This document shows, one piece after another, positions 37,994 through 46,624 of a DNA stretch of 64,000 nucleotides. The notes below the pieces were generated by a model. The model did not search any database, had not been told where the DNA came from, and saw only the letters and a program-made list of their open reading frames with translations. Position 1 is the stretch's first letter; every line of letters begins with the position of its first letter. This stretch comes from Paenibacillus sp. FSL R7-0345. GTDB taxonomy: Bacteria; Bacillota; Bacilli; Paenibacillales; Paenibacillaceae. The translations under genes and the position numbers were made by a program. The DNA is taken from positions 4,136,501-4,200,500 of the forward strand of contig NZ_CP152002.1 in assembly GCF_038595055.1 (NCBI RefSeq). The letters are read 5' to 3'.

Positions 37994-38822
37994 TTCTCTG
38001 CTCCTCAGCGTCCAGTGCGATTCTTACCAGTGATTTTTTGATTTCAGCAAGCTGTGTATCAATGCGGGCATCAATGCTTCCGAAGGAAGAACGGATGACG
38101 CAGCCCATATCCTTAACAGTAGAGTCCGGCAATATTTGAAGCTCGGCCTGCGAATCAACAGCAAGTGAGAGCTCCTCTCTGGCTGCGTTGACAAATGTAA
38201 ACTGTGAAGGCGAGACACAAAGGGAAATCAGTCCCTGCTCGCGTTTGCGCGCCAGATTTTTGCGGATCAGATCCATGGCGAACTGCGGCTCTACCGTCAG
38301 CTGCTTGTCTACAATTTTCTCAGCAATGGAGCAGCTCAGCTCTACCAGAAAGGGCTCGGCTTCCTGGATAATGACATCACGAGCTTTGTACGCTTCCTGC
38401 AGCACTGTTCGTGCTTCTTCCATCATCTCGGCCATTCTTTTGGCCATATCATGCTCGGCCTGTGTCATGCCCTCCTGATAACCTTGCTGAAACGCCTCGG
38501 ATTTCACAGCTTCAATGAGATGCTCATCCTGCTCGCGGCGCTGGCGCCACCACTCTTCCGCTTCCGTCCGTGCTGATTCCACAATATTTTCAGCTTCCAG
38601 CGATGCTCCGCGCACCTGTTCTTCAGCAAATTCCTGAGCGTCCTTCAGCATCTGCCTGCGGCTCTGCTCTGCCTCTTCACGGGCCGGGTCATGATAATGA
38701 ACCTCTCCTGCCGGCTCCTCCGCAGCGGATTCCTCGGCAATTCCGGCATTCTGTCTGGCCTGTTCCAGCCGTTTAAGCACATCTACCGGAACATATTGGG
38801 AGTGTTTAATCAGCTTAGACAA
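37974..38822 (-). CDS. fliH: Flagellar export ATPase regulator FliH
   Basis: Binds FliI and ties it to the C ring. It has a Glu/Gln/Arg-rich coiled coil (about 40-130) and a C-terminal V-ATPase E-subunit-like domain (about 140-270). The frame opens at 38873 inside fliG. GGAGGAG directly abuts ATG 38831, while TTG 38822 lies nine bases from it, so TTG 38822 is preferred (282 residues, 8-base overlap with fliG). The choice is uncertain. Confidence 0.92.
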   Translation of the reverse strand: MSKLIKHSQYVPVDVLKRLEQARQNAGIAEESAAEEPAGEVHYHDPAREEAEQSRRQMLKDAQEFAEEQVRGASLEAENIVESARTEAEEWWRQRREQDEHLIEAVKSEAFQQGYQEGMTQAEHDMAKRMAEMMEEARTVLQEAYKARDVIIQEAEPFLVELSCSIAEKIVDKQLTVEPQFAMDLIRKNLARKREQGLISLCVSPSQFTFVNAAREELSLAVDSQAELQILPDSTVKDMGCVIRSSFGSIDARIDTQLAEIKKSLVRIALDAEEQRNGEADA

Positions 38823-39831
38823 TGATGTCATCTCCTCCACCACGGGCGATGATAATTTCACCTGATTCTTCAAGTCTGCGGATCGTGCCTACAATACGGG
38901 TCTGAGCTTCCTCGACATCACGCAGCCGCACAGGTCCCATATATTCCATTTCCTCGCGGAAGGTTTCGGCCATCCGTTTTGACATATTGCGGAAAATAAC
39001 ATCCCGCACCTCTTCGCTGGCAACTTTAAGCGCAAGCTGCAGGTCGGCATTTTCGATATCCTTGATAATACGCTGGATCGAACGGTTGTCCACGTTGACG
39101 ATATCCTCGAATACAAACATCCGCTTTTTGATCTCTTCAGCCAGCTCCGGATCCTGAATTTCCAGCGAATCGAGAATGGTGCGCTCTGTTCCGCGGTCTA
39201 CCCCGTTCAGGATCTGTACGATAGATTCGATACCGCCGGCATTCGTATAATCCTGAGTCACTGTAGCAGACAGCTTTTGTTCCAGCACCCGTTCAATTTG
39301 AGTAACAACCTCCGGCGAGGTGCTGTCCATAATTGCAATTCTTCTTGCGACCTCCGCCTGCTTCTCCTGCGGCAGGGAAGACAGGATGCTGGCAGCCTGT
39401 TCAAACTGCAGGTAGGACAAGACCAGCGCAATCGTCTGGACATTCTCATTCTGAATGAAGTTCAGAATCTGGTTAGGATCAGCCTTACGGGCAAAATCAA
39501 AGGGTCTGACCTGCAGGGTCGCGGTCAGGCGGTTGATAACCTCAAGCGCTTTAGTTGAGCCGAGCGCCTTCTCGAGAATTTCCTTGGCGTAATTGATACC
39601 GCCCTGTGAGATATATTCCTGTGCGAGACAGATCTGATGAAATTCGGACATAATCGACTCTTTTTCAACACCGTCCACCTTGCGGACATTGGCTATCTCC
39701 AGAGTGAGCTGTTCAATTTCTTCGTCTCGTAGATGTTTGAATATTTGCGCCGATACCTCGGGCCCTAGTGTGATAAGCAGGATCGCCGCCTTTTGGCGGC
39801 CGCTGAGACCCTGCTGGCTAGCTTTTGCCAT
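38815..39831 (-). CDS. fliG: Flagellar motor switch protein FliG
   Basis: C-ring protein that interacts with the stator and generates torque. The 338 residues show the N-terminal domain (LSGRQKAAILLITLGPEVSA), the middle ARM repeat with the EHPQ-equivalent region, and the C-terminal torque domain (MFVFEDIVNVDNRSIQRIIK, VASEEVRDVIFRNMSKRMAE). ATG 39831 is chosen because AGGTG lies just upstream; the frame also opens at 39855. Confidence 0.97.
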   Translation of the reverse strand: MAKASQQGLSGRQKAAILLITLGPEVSAQIFKHLRDEEIEQLTLEIANVRKVDGVEKESIMSEFHQICLAQEYISQGGINYAKEILEKALGSTKALEVINRLTATLQVRPFDFARKADPNQILNFIQNENVQTIALVLSYLQFEQAASILSSLPQEKQAEVARRIAIMDSTSPEVVTQIERVLEQKLSATVTQDYTNAGGIESIVQILNGVDRGTERTILDSLEIQDPELAEEIKKRMFVFEDIVNVDNRSIQRIIKDIENADLQLALKVASEEVRDVIFRNMSKRMAETFREEMEYMGPVRLRDVEEAQTRIVGTIRRLEESGEIIIARGGGDDIIV

Positions 39832-39835
39832 TAGT

Positions 39836-41425
39836 TCACCTCTGTTCGTCTGCAAGCCATGTACGCAGCAGGTTCACGAATTCATCCGGCTTCTTCTTGG
39901 CCAGGCTTTCCAGTTGCTTGCGAACCTGACTTTCATTCGTCACGCTCTCCAAGTTAATGGATGGGAATTCAGTAGGAACCTGAAGCGGAATGTCTTCTTC
40001 CACTTCTAACTCTTGCTTGTTCTTGCGGCTCCGGTAGATCAGGAATCCGCCGCCTGCACCGACCAGCAGTGCGGCTGCTGCAATCGCCCAGATCATCCAT
40101 GTCGCCAGACCGCCACCAGCGGCTTCAGCTGTCGTACCTCCGAACTGCTGCGAATACACCGAAACTTTTTTAGTCAAATCCGCGTCTGTATAAGTGACTC
40201 CTGAATCTGCCAGTGATGCACGCACAATGTTAACCAGGATATTCTGGATTGCACCAGATGTCGCCTCGTCCAAAGTTGTTTGTCCGGCAGGTGGTTCAAC
40301 TGCGACGTTAATGGTTAAATCTTTAACAGTATATGGGCTCGCTATGATATCCTTTGTAATCCGGTTAACTTCAAAGTTCCTGGTCTCCGAAGATTCCTCA
40401 GAAGTAGAAGTCCCCGTATCAGTCCCCGCTGGATAACCTGAGACATCTTCCGATCCTGTACCTGCAACACCTCCGGTGGTGTTACCCTGACCCGAATAGG
40501 TATTGCTGATAATCTGCGAACTGATTTCAATTCCGCGCATATTTTCCGTATCCACAGGTGTAACCAGATCTTCCGTCCGGCTTTCCTTATCAAAATTCAA
40601 TTTGGAGAATACCAGAACGTCCACTTTGTCGGGACCAGTAAGCGTACTAAGAAATTGTTTAACATTTTTCTTAACTTCATCTTCAAATTTCTTCTGCAGG
40701 GCAAAGTTTTCTTCGACCTGGCTGGACACCCCGGCTTGGCCGCCTTTGGCTGTCGGCATTAATTCAGTCTCATTACTAGTAATTGTAATATTGTCAACCG
40801 GTAAATTCGGGACGGCAGTCTTCACAAGATTGAAATATCCGTCGATATTATCCTGTGACGGCCTGAAACCCGGATCAAACGTAAGCACGATTGATGCATA
40901 AGCCTGCTCTTGGGCCTCCTGGGAGGCAAAAACAGTCTCTTTGGGGAGCGTAACCAGCACTTTAACGTCCTTAATCCCCTGCATCCGCCTCATCAGCTGC
41001 TCAACTTCCCCATTCAGCGCATTATTATACTTCACATTGAATTCGCTGTCTGTAGTCCCGATCATAGATGAAGACTGATCAAAGATTTTGTATCCGATCG
41101 AGCCTTCCTGCACGATTCCTTGAGAACCGATATCCACCTTAATACGGTTAGCCTGGGTGCTTGGCACTGAAATGCTTCTGCCATCCGGACTCAGCTGGTA
41201 AGGAATTCCCGCAGAATCCAGGTAGGTCATAACTCCGGCGGAGTCAGTATTGTCCAGATCCCGGAAAGCCACTTCGTATTCCGTCTTCGATAGTTGCATC
41301 GTCAAAACTACGATTATAATGATGATGATAAAGAGCGTAGAGAAAAATAATATTTTTTGTTTACCGCTAAATCTGTTCCAATACTGGACTACCTTGTCCC
41401 TGTATTGGGCAAATCTTTCATTCAC
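39836..41425 (-). CDS. fliF: Flagellar MS-ring protein FliF
   Basis: Forms the membrane ring that starts basal-body assembly. The 529 residues have membrane helices at about 24-44 and 440-460, the secretin-like ring-building motifs between them (QANRIKVDIGSQGIVQEGSI, NVKYNNALNGEVEQLMRRMQ), and a C-terminal FliG-binding tail (SQVRKQLESLAKKKPDEFVN). It starts at GTG 41425 with GGGGTG upstream. Confidence 0.97.
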   Translation of the reverse strand: MNERFAQYRDKVVQYWNRFSGKQKILFFSTLFIIIIIIVVLTMQLSKTEYEVAFRDLDNTDSAGVMTYLDSAGIPYQLSPDGRSISVPSTQANRIKVDIGSQGIVQEGSIGYKIFDQSSSMIGTTDSEFNVKYNNALNGEVEQLMRRMQGIKDVKVLVTLPKETVFASQEAQEQAYASIVLTFDPGFRPSQDNIDGYFNLVKTAVPNLPVDNITITSNETELMPTAKGGQAGVSSQVEENFALQKKFEDEVKKNVKQFLSTLTGPDKVDVLVFSKLNFDKESRTEDLVTPVDTENMRGIEISSQIISNTYSGQGNTTGGVAGTGSEDVSGYPAGTDTGTSTSEESSETRNFEVNRITKDIIASPYTVKDLTINVAVEPPAGQTTLDEATSGAIQNILVNIVRASLADSGVTYTDADLTKKVSVYSQQFGGTTAEAAGGGLATWMIWAIAAAALLVGAGGGFLIYRSRKNKQELEVEEDIPLQVPTEFPSINLESVTNESQVRKQLESLAKKKPDEFVNLLRTWLADEQR

Positions 41426-41458
41426 AGTGTCACCCCATCCGAAACTAAGCTAGATTAT

Positions 41459-41767
41459 TTAGATCTGAGTTCTCATAATTTCCTGATAGGCTTCAATCAC
41501 TTTGTTCCGGACTTGTGTAGTCAGCTGCAAACTCAGCAATGCCTGTTGTGAAGAAATCATCGCCTCATCGACATTAACCTCTCCCAAAACAAATTTGTTG
41601 CTCATTTCCTTGGACTGCTGTTCCTGGGCAGCCACTTGATTCAGGGCATCCTCCAGATAAGAGCCAAAGCTCTGGCCGGAACCGGACACTGTTCCCGCTT
41701 GTGCAGTTGCGGTCTTCATGGCCAGCGGCTGGACGGATTGTGTTCCAATCATAAAATTCTGTATCAA
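41459..41767 (-). CDS. fliE: Flagellar hook-basal body protein FliE
   Basis: Adaptor that joins the MS ring and export gate to the rod. The 102 residues show the family core (FGSYLEDALNQVAAQEQQSK, DEAMISSQQALLSLQLTTQV, RNKVIEAYQEIMRTQI). It starts at TTG 41767 with AGGAGG seven bases upstream. Confidence 0.96.
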   Translation of the reverse strand: MIQNFMIGTQSVQPLAMKTATAQAGTVSGSGQSFGSYLEDALNQVAAQEQQSKEMSNKFVLGEVNVDEAMISSQQALLSLQLTTQVRNKVIEAYQEIMRTQI

Positions 41768-41796
41768 TGATTACCCTCCTAATTGTTCAATTAAGC

Positions 41797-42249
41797 TTAC
41801 TTTCCGATTTCGAGCGCTTTGCTCACCATCGCCTTGGATGCATTCAGCATCGTTACGTTGGCTTCATAAGAACGTGAGGCAGACAGCATATCCACCATCT
41901 CTTTGGTCAGATCGACGTTAGGCATATACACATACCCGTCGGCATCCGCATCCGGATGGGTCGGATTATAGACCGGCTTCAATGGAGAAGAATCCTCTAT
42001 AATGGATTGTACCTTGACCCCTTCAGTCCCGTTACCGCTGTTCATTTTGGAATTCAGAATATTTGAAAAGCTGTTGTTCTGCTCTGTTCCCAGCACAACA
42101 AGTTTACGCTTGTACGGCACAGCCTGACCGTCTACTACGGAGGCTCTGGTCGTCTCGGCATTGGCAATATTGGAGGAAATAACATCCATTCTAAGCCGCT
42201 GGGCGGTCAAAGCTGAAGCACTGATTCCAAAGCTGCTACCAAAGTTCAC
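41797..42249 (-). CDS. flgC: Flagellar proximal rod protein FlgC
   Basis: Rod subunit. The 150 residues have the rod signature (MDVISSNIANAETTRA) near the N-terminus and the C-terminal helix (NVDLTKEMVDMLSASRSYEA, NVTMLNASKAMVSKALEI). It starts at GTG 42249 with GGAGGG nine bases upstream, seven bases after the flgB stop. Confidence 0.97.
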   Translation of the reverse strand: MNFGSSFGISASALTAQRLRMDVISSNIANAETTRASVVDGQAVPYKRKLVVLGTEQNNSFSNILNSKMNSGNGTEGVKVQSIIEDSSPLKPVYNPTHPDADADGYVYMPNVDLTKEMVDMLSASRSYEANVTMLNASKAMVSKALEIGK

Positions 42250-42255
42250 TATTTA

Positions 42256-42666
42256 TTACCCTCCCTGCACAACTGTACGCATCATAGTAATCTGACTGTT
42301 CAATTGTTCGATATAAGAATTGTATCTGAGCTGGTTCTCAGCACTGAGCGCCATCTCCCGGTCCATATCCACGTTATTGTCATTATTGTTCATTGAAGTT
42401 GATGTGTCTGTACTTACCATCGCAGACGGTACAGCAGCGGCAGCATAACCGAATTGGAAGTGGCGGGAATCCGTTACTTTCGCACCCAGCGTCGGTTTCA
42501 CTCCATTTTCCTGTCCGGCAAGTATGCTTTCAAAAGAAACATCAGAGCGTTTGAATCCCGGCGTATCCGCATTGGCTATGTTATTGGCCAGTACACTTTG
42601 TCGTTTTGTGGCGGCTTCAAGGCCTCCCTGTAATCTCTGAAAACTGACACTGTTCAGCAAACCCAT
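42256..42666 (-). CDS. flgB: Flagellar proximal rod protein FlgB
   Basis: Rod subunit and first gene of the fla/che operon. The 136 residues carry RQSVLANNIANADTPGFKRS and a C-terminal helix (DREMALSAENQLRYNSYIEQ). ATG 42666 is chosen because AAGGGGG lies upstream and the N-terminus (MGLLNSVSFQRLQGGLEAAT) is family-like; the frame runs back to 42741 without support. Confidence 0.96.
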   Translation of the reverse strand: MGLLNSVSFQRLQGGLEAATKRQSVLANNIANADTPGFKRSDVSFESILAGQENGVKPTLGAKVTDSRHFQFGYAAAAVPSAMVSTDTSTSMNNNDNNVDMDREMALSAENQLRYNSYIEQLNSQITMMRTVVQGG

Positions 42667-42765
42667 AGTAATCCCCCTTCCAAAGCTATCATAATGAAAA
42701 GAATTCCACAACTTCTTACGAATCCCTGCTTGTTTCGACAAAAAAAGCTAAATTTCATGCCATAT

Positions 42766-42793
42766 ATTTAACCAAGCAGTCGAAAGGTGTCGA
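42766..42793 (-). promoter_or_regulatory. Possible promoter of the fla/che operon
   Basis: On the minus strand -35 TCGACA (42788-42793) and -10 TTAAAT (42766-42771) are 16 bases apart, giving a leader of about 90 bases before flgB. The elements match consensus only moderately. It lies downstream of the hslU terminator, where the operon promoter is expected. Confidence 0.35.
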
Positions 42794-42863
42794 TGGATAA
42801 TTTTATTAGTAATCTCACATACTCTGATTTTCGTAGAATTTGTATATTATTACAATAAGAAAT

Positions 42864-42894
42864 AAGCCCTATCTTTTCTGAAAAGAGAGGGCTT
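42864..42894 (-). terminator. Rho-independent terminator after hslU
   Basis: AAGCCCT and AGGGCTT, then TCTTTT and AAAAGA, pair around a three-base loop with a single mismatch, giving a stem of about 14 pairs. On the minus strand TATTTCTTATT follows. It separates the hslVU unit from the fla/che operon. Confidence 0.75.
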
Positions 42895-42954
42895 ACAGCA
42901 CGGTTTTTCAATTAAATGCCATTTCTTTACCATTTTATTCTATTATCTGTAATA

Positions 42955-42984
42955 TATTTACATGATATAGCCTATTTACATGAT
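42955..42984. repeat. Two direct copies of TATTTACATGAT
   Basis: Identical 12-base copies at 42955-42966 and 42973-42984 with an 18-base period, in the AT-rich hslU-flgB gap. They could be tandem binding sites or chance in AT-rich DNA. Confidence 0.45.
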
Positions 42985-43044
42985 TTTTATGCAAGTCACT
43001 AATTCAATATACCTAATTTTAAAGAAAATGTATTGGTTGCCTCT

Positions 43045-44445
43045 TTACAAGATATATTGACTTAAATCGCGGTCCTGCGCGATTCCTGACAGTTTTTCGC
43101 GAACATACTCAGGTGTAATCACCATAGTCTCCAGTGTCAGCTCAGGCGCCTCAAATGAAAGGTCTTCCAGCAGCTTCTCAAGAATGGTATGCAGGCGGCG
43201 GGCTCCGATATTCTCCATGTTCTGGTTGACCGAAGCAGCGATTCTGGCGATCTCCTGAATCGCCTCATCCTTGAACTGGATCTCGATATTCTCTGTCTTG
43301 AGCAGATTTACGTATTGCTTGGTCAACGCATTCTGCGGTTCAGTCAGGATCGATACAAAATCCTCAAGTGTAAGACTGCTCAGCTCTACCCGGATCGGAA
43401 AACGGCCCTGAAGCTCCGGAATCAGATCTGAAGGCTTGGCAATGTGAAAAGCACCCGCTGCAATAAACAGCACATAATCAGTCTTTACAGGGCCGTATTT
43501 GGTCATCACAGTGGAGCCTTCAACGATAGGCAGAATATCACGCTGTACGCCTTCCCGGGATACGTCAGGCCCGGAGCCCTTGCCCTGGCTGGCAACTTTG
43601 TCGATCTCATCGATAAAAATAATACCGGACTGTTCTGCCCTGGCCACAGATTCCTGGATCACATCATCCATATCAATCAGCTTGGCAGCTTCATCCTGAA
43701 TCAGCACCTTGCGTGCTTCCTTGATTGGCAGCTTACGTTTTTTGGTCCGTTTGGGCAACAGATTTCCGAACATCTCCTGCATATTCATACCCATCTGGTC
43801 GTTACCCTGGCCGGCAAACATATCGAGCATGGTTGGAGCCGTATCCTCCACATCAATCTCGATGATGTCTTCCTCCAGCTGTCCTGCGAGCAGCTTGAAC
43901 TTAATGCCGCGGCGGCGCTCACTCAGGGTGCCGTCTTCCGGCTCTTCCTTACTGTCCTCAGTGCTGCCGCTGTTCCCGCCGAATATCATCTCAAACGGGT
44001 TACGCTGTGATTTGTTCTTTGAGGATGACGGGGCAAGAATCGCAACGATCCGTTCATTTGCCAGTTCTTCGGCACGGTCCTTCACCTTCTCTGTCCGCTC
44101 CAGCTTGACCATGCGGATGGAGGTTTCCACCAGGTCCCGGACCATAGACTCAACGTCACGGCCTACATAACCAACCTCGGTAAACTTGGTAGCTTCCACT
44201 TTGATGAAGGGGGCATTGACCAGCTTGGCAAGCCGGCGGGCAATCTCTGTCTTCCCGACGCCGGTCGGCCCGATCATCAAAATGTTCTTGGGTACAATCT
44301 CATCACGCAGATCATCAGTAAGCAGACTGCGGCGGTAACGGTTACGCAGAGCAACTGCGACCGATTTCTTGGCCTGCTTCTGGCCTACGATATATTTATC
44401 AAGTTCAGCGACGATCTGGCGGGGTGTGAGCGATTGATTCACCAT
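43045..44445 (-). CDS. hslU: ATP-dependent protease ATPase subunit HslU (ClpY)
   Basis: AAA+ unfoldase that feeds substrates to HslV. The 466 residues show [20 protein letters not shown] at the start, Walker A GPTGVGKT at 59-66, the inserted I domain (about 110-250), Walker [13 protein letters not shown] and the C-terminal HslV-activating tail ending in SQYIL. Start ATG 44445. It follows hslV by 33 bases. Confidence 0.97.
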   Translation of the reverse strand: MVNQSLTPRQIVAELDKYIVGQKQAKKSVAVALRNRYRRSLLTDDLRDEIVPKNILMIGPTGVGKTEIARRLAKLVNAPFIKVEATKFTEVGYVGRDVESMVRDLVETSIRMVKLERTEKVKDRAEELANERIVAILAPSSSKNKSQRNPFEMIFGGNSGSTEDSKEEPEDGTLSERRRGIKFKLLAGQLEEDIIEIDVEDTAPTMLDMFAGQGNDQMGMNMQEMFGNLLPKRTKKRKLPIKEARKVLIQDEAAKLIDMDDVIQESVARAEQSGIIFIDEIDKVASQGKGSGPDVSREGVQRDILPIVEGSTVMTKYGPVKTDYVLFIAAGAFHIAKPSDLIPELQGRFPIRVELSSLTLEDFVSILTEPQNALTKQYVNLLKTENIEIQFKDEAIQEIARIAASVNQNMENIGARRLHTILEKLLEDLSFEAPELTLETMVITPEYVREKLSGIAQDRDLSQYIL

Positions 44446-44478
44446 TACGACTTCCTCCCTCTTTCTGTGGCACCGTGC

Positions 44479-45021
44479 CTACAATTGTTCAACGATTATA
44501 TTGGAATTGGTATATACACAAATCTCGGATGCAATCTGCAGCGCTTCCCTGGCGATCTCAGCTGCACTCAGATTACCTGCATGGCGTTTGAGTGCCCGGC
44601 CCGAGGCTAAAGCAAAGTTACCGCCGGAGCCGATCGCAAGCACATCATCATCAGGCTCAATAATTTCCCCGTTACCGGAAATAAGCAGCATGCCTTCCTT
44701 GTCCATTACAATCATCAGCGCCTCCAGCTTGCGGAGGATCCGGTCCTGGCGCCAGTCCTTGGCCAATTCGACCGCTGACCGCTGCAGGTTACCATGATGC
44801 TCCTCCAGCTTGCCTTCAAACTTTTCAAACAGGGTAATCGCATCAGCTACGGAACCCGCAAAGCCGGCGATTACTTGTCCTCTGTACAGACGGCGCACTT
44901 TTTTGGCAGTAGTCTTCATAATGACACTATCGCCAAAAGTAACCTGTCCGTCACCGGCGATTGCGGCATGGCCGTTATGTCTTACGGCACAAATAGTAGT
45001 TGCATGAAAGCTGGGTAACAT
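44479..45021 (-). CDS. hslV: ATP-dependent protease peptidase subunit HslV (ClpQ)
   Basis: Proteasome-like peptidase of the HslUV complex. ATG 45021 is chosen (GGAGG ten bases upstream), giving 180 residues. The N-terminus reads [13 protein letters not shown]. The Thr pair equivalent to the catalytic Thr1 of enteric HslV lies seven residues in, and Ser4 would correspond to the N-terminal Ser used by B. subtilis CodW (MSSFHATTI). Because Met is followed by Leu, simple methionine removal would not expose that Ser. The rest ([40 protein letters not shown]) is typical. Confidence 0.95.
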   Translation of the reverse strand: MLPSFHATTICAVRHNGHAAIAGDGQVTFGDSVIMKTTAKKVRRLYRGQVIAGFAGSVADAITLFEKFEGKLEEHHGNLQRSAVELAKDWRQDRILRKLEALMIVMDKEGMLLISGNGEIIEPDDDVLAIGSGGNFALASGRALKRHAGNLSAAEIAREALQIASEICVYTNSNIIVEQL

Positions 45022-45106
45022 AGTTTGGCAACCTCCTAGAATAAACTTACTTCCAAGTAGAAACGACATAGCTGTTCTTCAGAGAAGGCAGCAACCGTTT
45101 CTGCGA

Positions 45107-45155
45107 GAAATATCAGATCTGTATAAGACCGCAGGTTTATATTTTCTGATATTTC
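45107..45155. repeat. Inverted repeat (11-base arms) between trmFO and hslV
   Basis: GAAATATCAGA at 45107-45117 and TCTGATATTTC at 45145-45155 are perfect inverted copies around 27 bases. The structure lies upstream of hslV and next to a second palindrome at 45163-45202. As RNA it would be a leader stem of hslV. Confidence 0.6.
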
Positions 45156-45162
45156 AAAATAA

Positions 45163-45202
45163 ATGAACTTAAGAATGAAGGTCATAACATTCTTAAGTTC
45201 AT
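45163..45202. repeat. Perfect 15-base palindrome with GAACTTAAGAAT arms, copy A
   Basis: ATGAACTTAAGAATG (45163-45177) and CATTCTTAAGTTCAT (45188-45202) are perfect inverted copies around a ten-base loop. The same GAACTTAAGAAT/ATTCTTAAGTTC arms bound a 75-base element at 56830-56904. Read on the minus strand it lies 40 bases after trmFO and is followed by TTATTTTG, so it may also act as a terminator. Confidence 0.65.
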
Positions 45203-45241
45203 CCTCTATAAATCATAAGCTTATGCTGTGCAAACTTCAAA

Positions 45242-46600
45242 TTATGACAGGCCAGGCTCCGCAGTTTCAGGCTCCTTGTAAGCAAGGCCTGTACGGTTAG
45301 CAAATGCAGCCAGGCTGTCCAGCGCACGGTGGGCAAGCAGCTCGTTCTTTTCTTTCTTGTTACGGATCTTTTTTTCCGGCTTCGGCAGCAGTCCGAAGTT
45401 GGCATTCATTGGCTGGAAATGCTCCGGATCAGCGGAAGTAATATAGGCCGGCATACTGCCCAGCACGCTGTCCTCAGGGAATACCAGCCCTTCCTCGCCA
45501 CGAGCCGCTCTGGCTGCATTGATACCGGCAATCATACCGGAGGCTGCCGATTCCACATAACCTTCAACCCCTGTCATCTGGCCGGCAAAGAACAGTCTTT
45601 CATGCCCCTTCATCTGATAGGTCGGATGCAGCAGCTTCGGAGAATTAATGAATGTATTGCGGTGCATTACACCGTAACGGACATACTCGGCATTTTCCAG
45701 GCCTGGAATCATGGAGAACACACGCTTCTGCTCGCCCCATTTCAGGTGAGTCTGGAAGCCTACCAGATTGTAGAGCGTACCGGCAGCATTATCCTGGCGC
45801 AGTTGAACAACCGCGTAAGGCAGCTTCCCGGTATGGGGGTTCACAAGCCCTACCGGCTTCATCGGACCGAACAGAGCTGTCTGCTTACCGCGCTTCATCA
45901 TAATTTCAATCGGCATGCAGCCTTCGAAATAAATTTCTTTCTCGAAATCTTTCAGCGCCGCTGTCTCGGCAGTAATCAGCGCATCATAGAAGCGGTCGAA
46001 TTCTTCCTCATTCATCGGACAGTTCAAATAGGCCGCTTCACCCTTGTCATACCGGGACGCCAGATAAACCTTGCTCATATCTATGCTGTCCTTCTCGACA
46101 ATCGGGGCTGCCGCATCATAGAAGTAAAAGTATTCTTCCCCGAGCAGTGCCTTAATATCAGCAGACAATGACGCAGATGTCAGCGGACCGGTAGCAATAA
46201 CAACAATCCCGTCCTCAGGAATTTGGGTCAGCTCTTCATTAATGACCTCCACGAGCGGATGCTCGTGCAAGGTACGGGTGATCTCTCCGGAAAATCCGTC
46301 ACGGTCTACCGCCAGCGCACCGCCGGCAGGCACCGCATGACGGTCGGCAGCGCTGAGCACCAGCGAGTTCAGGCGCCGCATTTCCTCCTTCAGAACCCCT
46401 ACTGCATTTCCAAGTCCGTTGGCCCGCAGTGAATTGCTGCACACCAGCTCGGCAAACTGATCTGTATGGTGGGCCGGCGTTTTGACCACCGGTCTCATTT
46501 CATATAGTCTGACGGGAACCCCGCTTGAGGCAATCTGCCAGGCAGCTTCACTGCCGGCGAGGCCCGCGCCAATTACTGTTACTTTAGCTGTGTCTTTCAA
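45242..46600 (-). CDS. trmFO: Methylenetetrahydrofolate-tRNA-(uracil-54) methyltransferase TrmFO
   Basis: Folate- and FAD-dependent enzyme that makes 5-methyluridine at position 54 of tRNA. The N-terminal FAD motif is [35 protein letters not shown] and the C-terminal [20 protein letters not shown] are family signatures. The frame opens at 46618. AGGAGG lies two bases from ATG 46606 but eight bases from TTG 46600, so TTG 46600 is preferred (452 residues); ATG 46606 is the usual automatic choice. It follows topA directly. Confidence 0.95.
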   Translation of the reverse strand: MKDTAKVTVIGAGLAGSEAAWQIASSGVPVRLYEMRPVVKTPAHHTDQFAELVCSNSLRANGLGNAVGVLKEEMRRLNSLVLSAADRHAVPAGGALAVDRDGFSGEITRTLHEHPLVEVINEELTQIPEDGIVVIATGPLTSASLSADIKALLGEEYFYFYDAAAPIVEKDSIDMSKVYLASRYDKGEAAYLNCPMNEEEFDRFYDALITAETAALKDFEKEIYFEGCMPIEIMMKRGKQTALFGPMKPVGLVNPHTGKLPYAVVQLRQDNAAGTLYNLVGFQTHLKWGEQKRVFSMIPGLENAEYVRYGVMHRNTFINSPKLLHPTYQMKGHERLFFAGQMTGVEGYVESAASGMIAGINAARAARGEEGLVFPEDSVLGSMPAYITSADPEHFQPMNANFGLLPKPEKKIRNKKEKNELLAHRALDSLAAFANRTGLAYKEPETAEPGLS

Positions 46601-46624
46601 ATTCATTTCCTCCTGCACAATCTA

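Larger units (their letters stand above)
42667..43044 (-). other. Non-coding gap between hslU and flgB (378 bases, no codY)
   Basis: No reading frame of gene quality is seen. The gap is strongly AT-rich. It holds, in transcription order, two copies of TATTTACATGAT (42973-42984 and 42955-42966, 18 bases apart), the hslU-side terminator (42864-42894) and a possible fla/che promoter (42766-42793). In B. subtilis this place is occupied by codY. Confidence 0.7.

Noticed and set aside
42667..43044. A degraded codY or other hidden gene in the hslU-flgB gap.
   Set aside because: No frame of useful length and no CodY-like residues in any of the six readings; stops are frequent.
43444..44010. Plus-strand frames opposite hslU, sucC, topA and dxr.
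   Set aside because: Each is antisense to an unmistakable conserved gene and shows no family motif.
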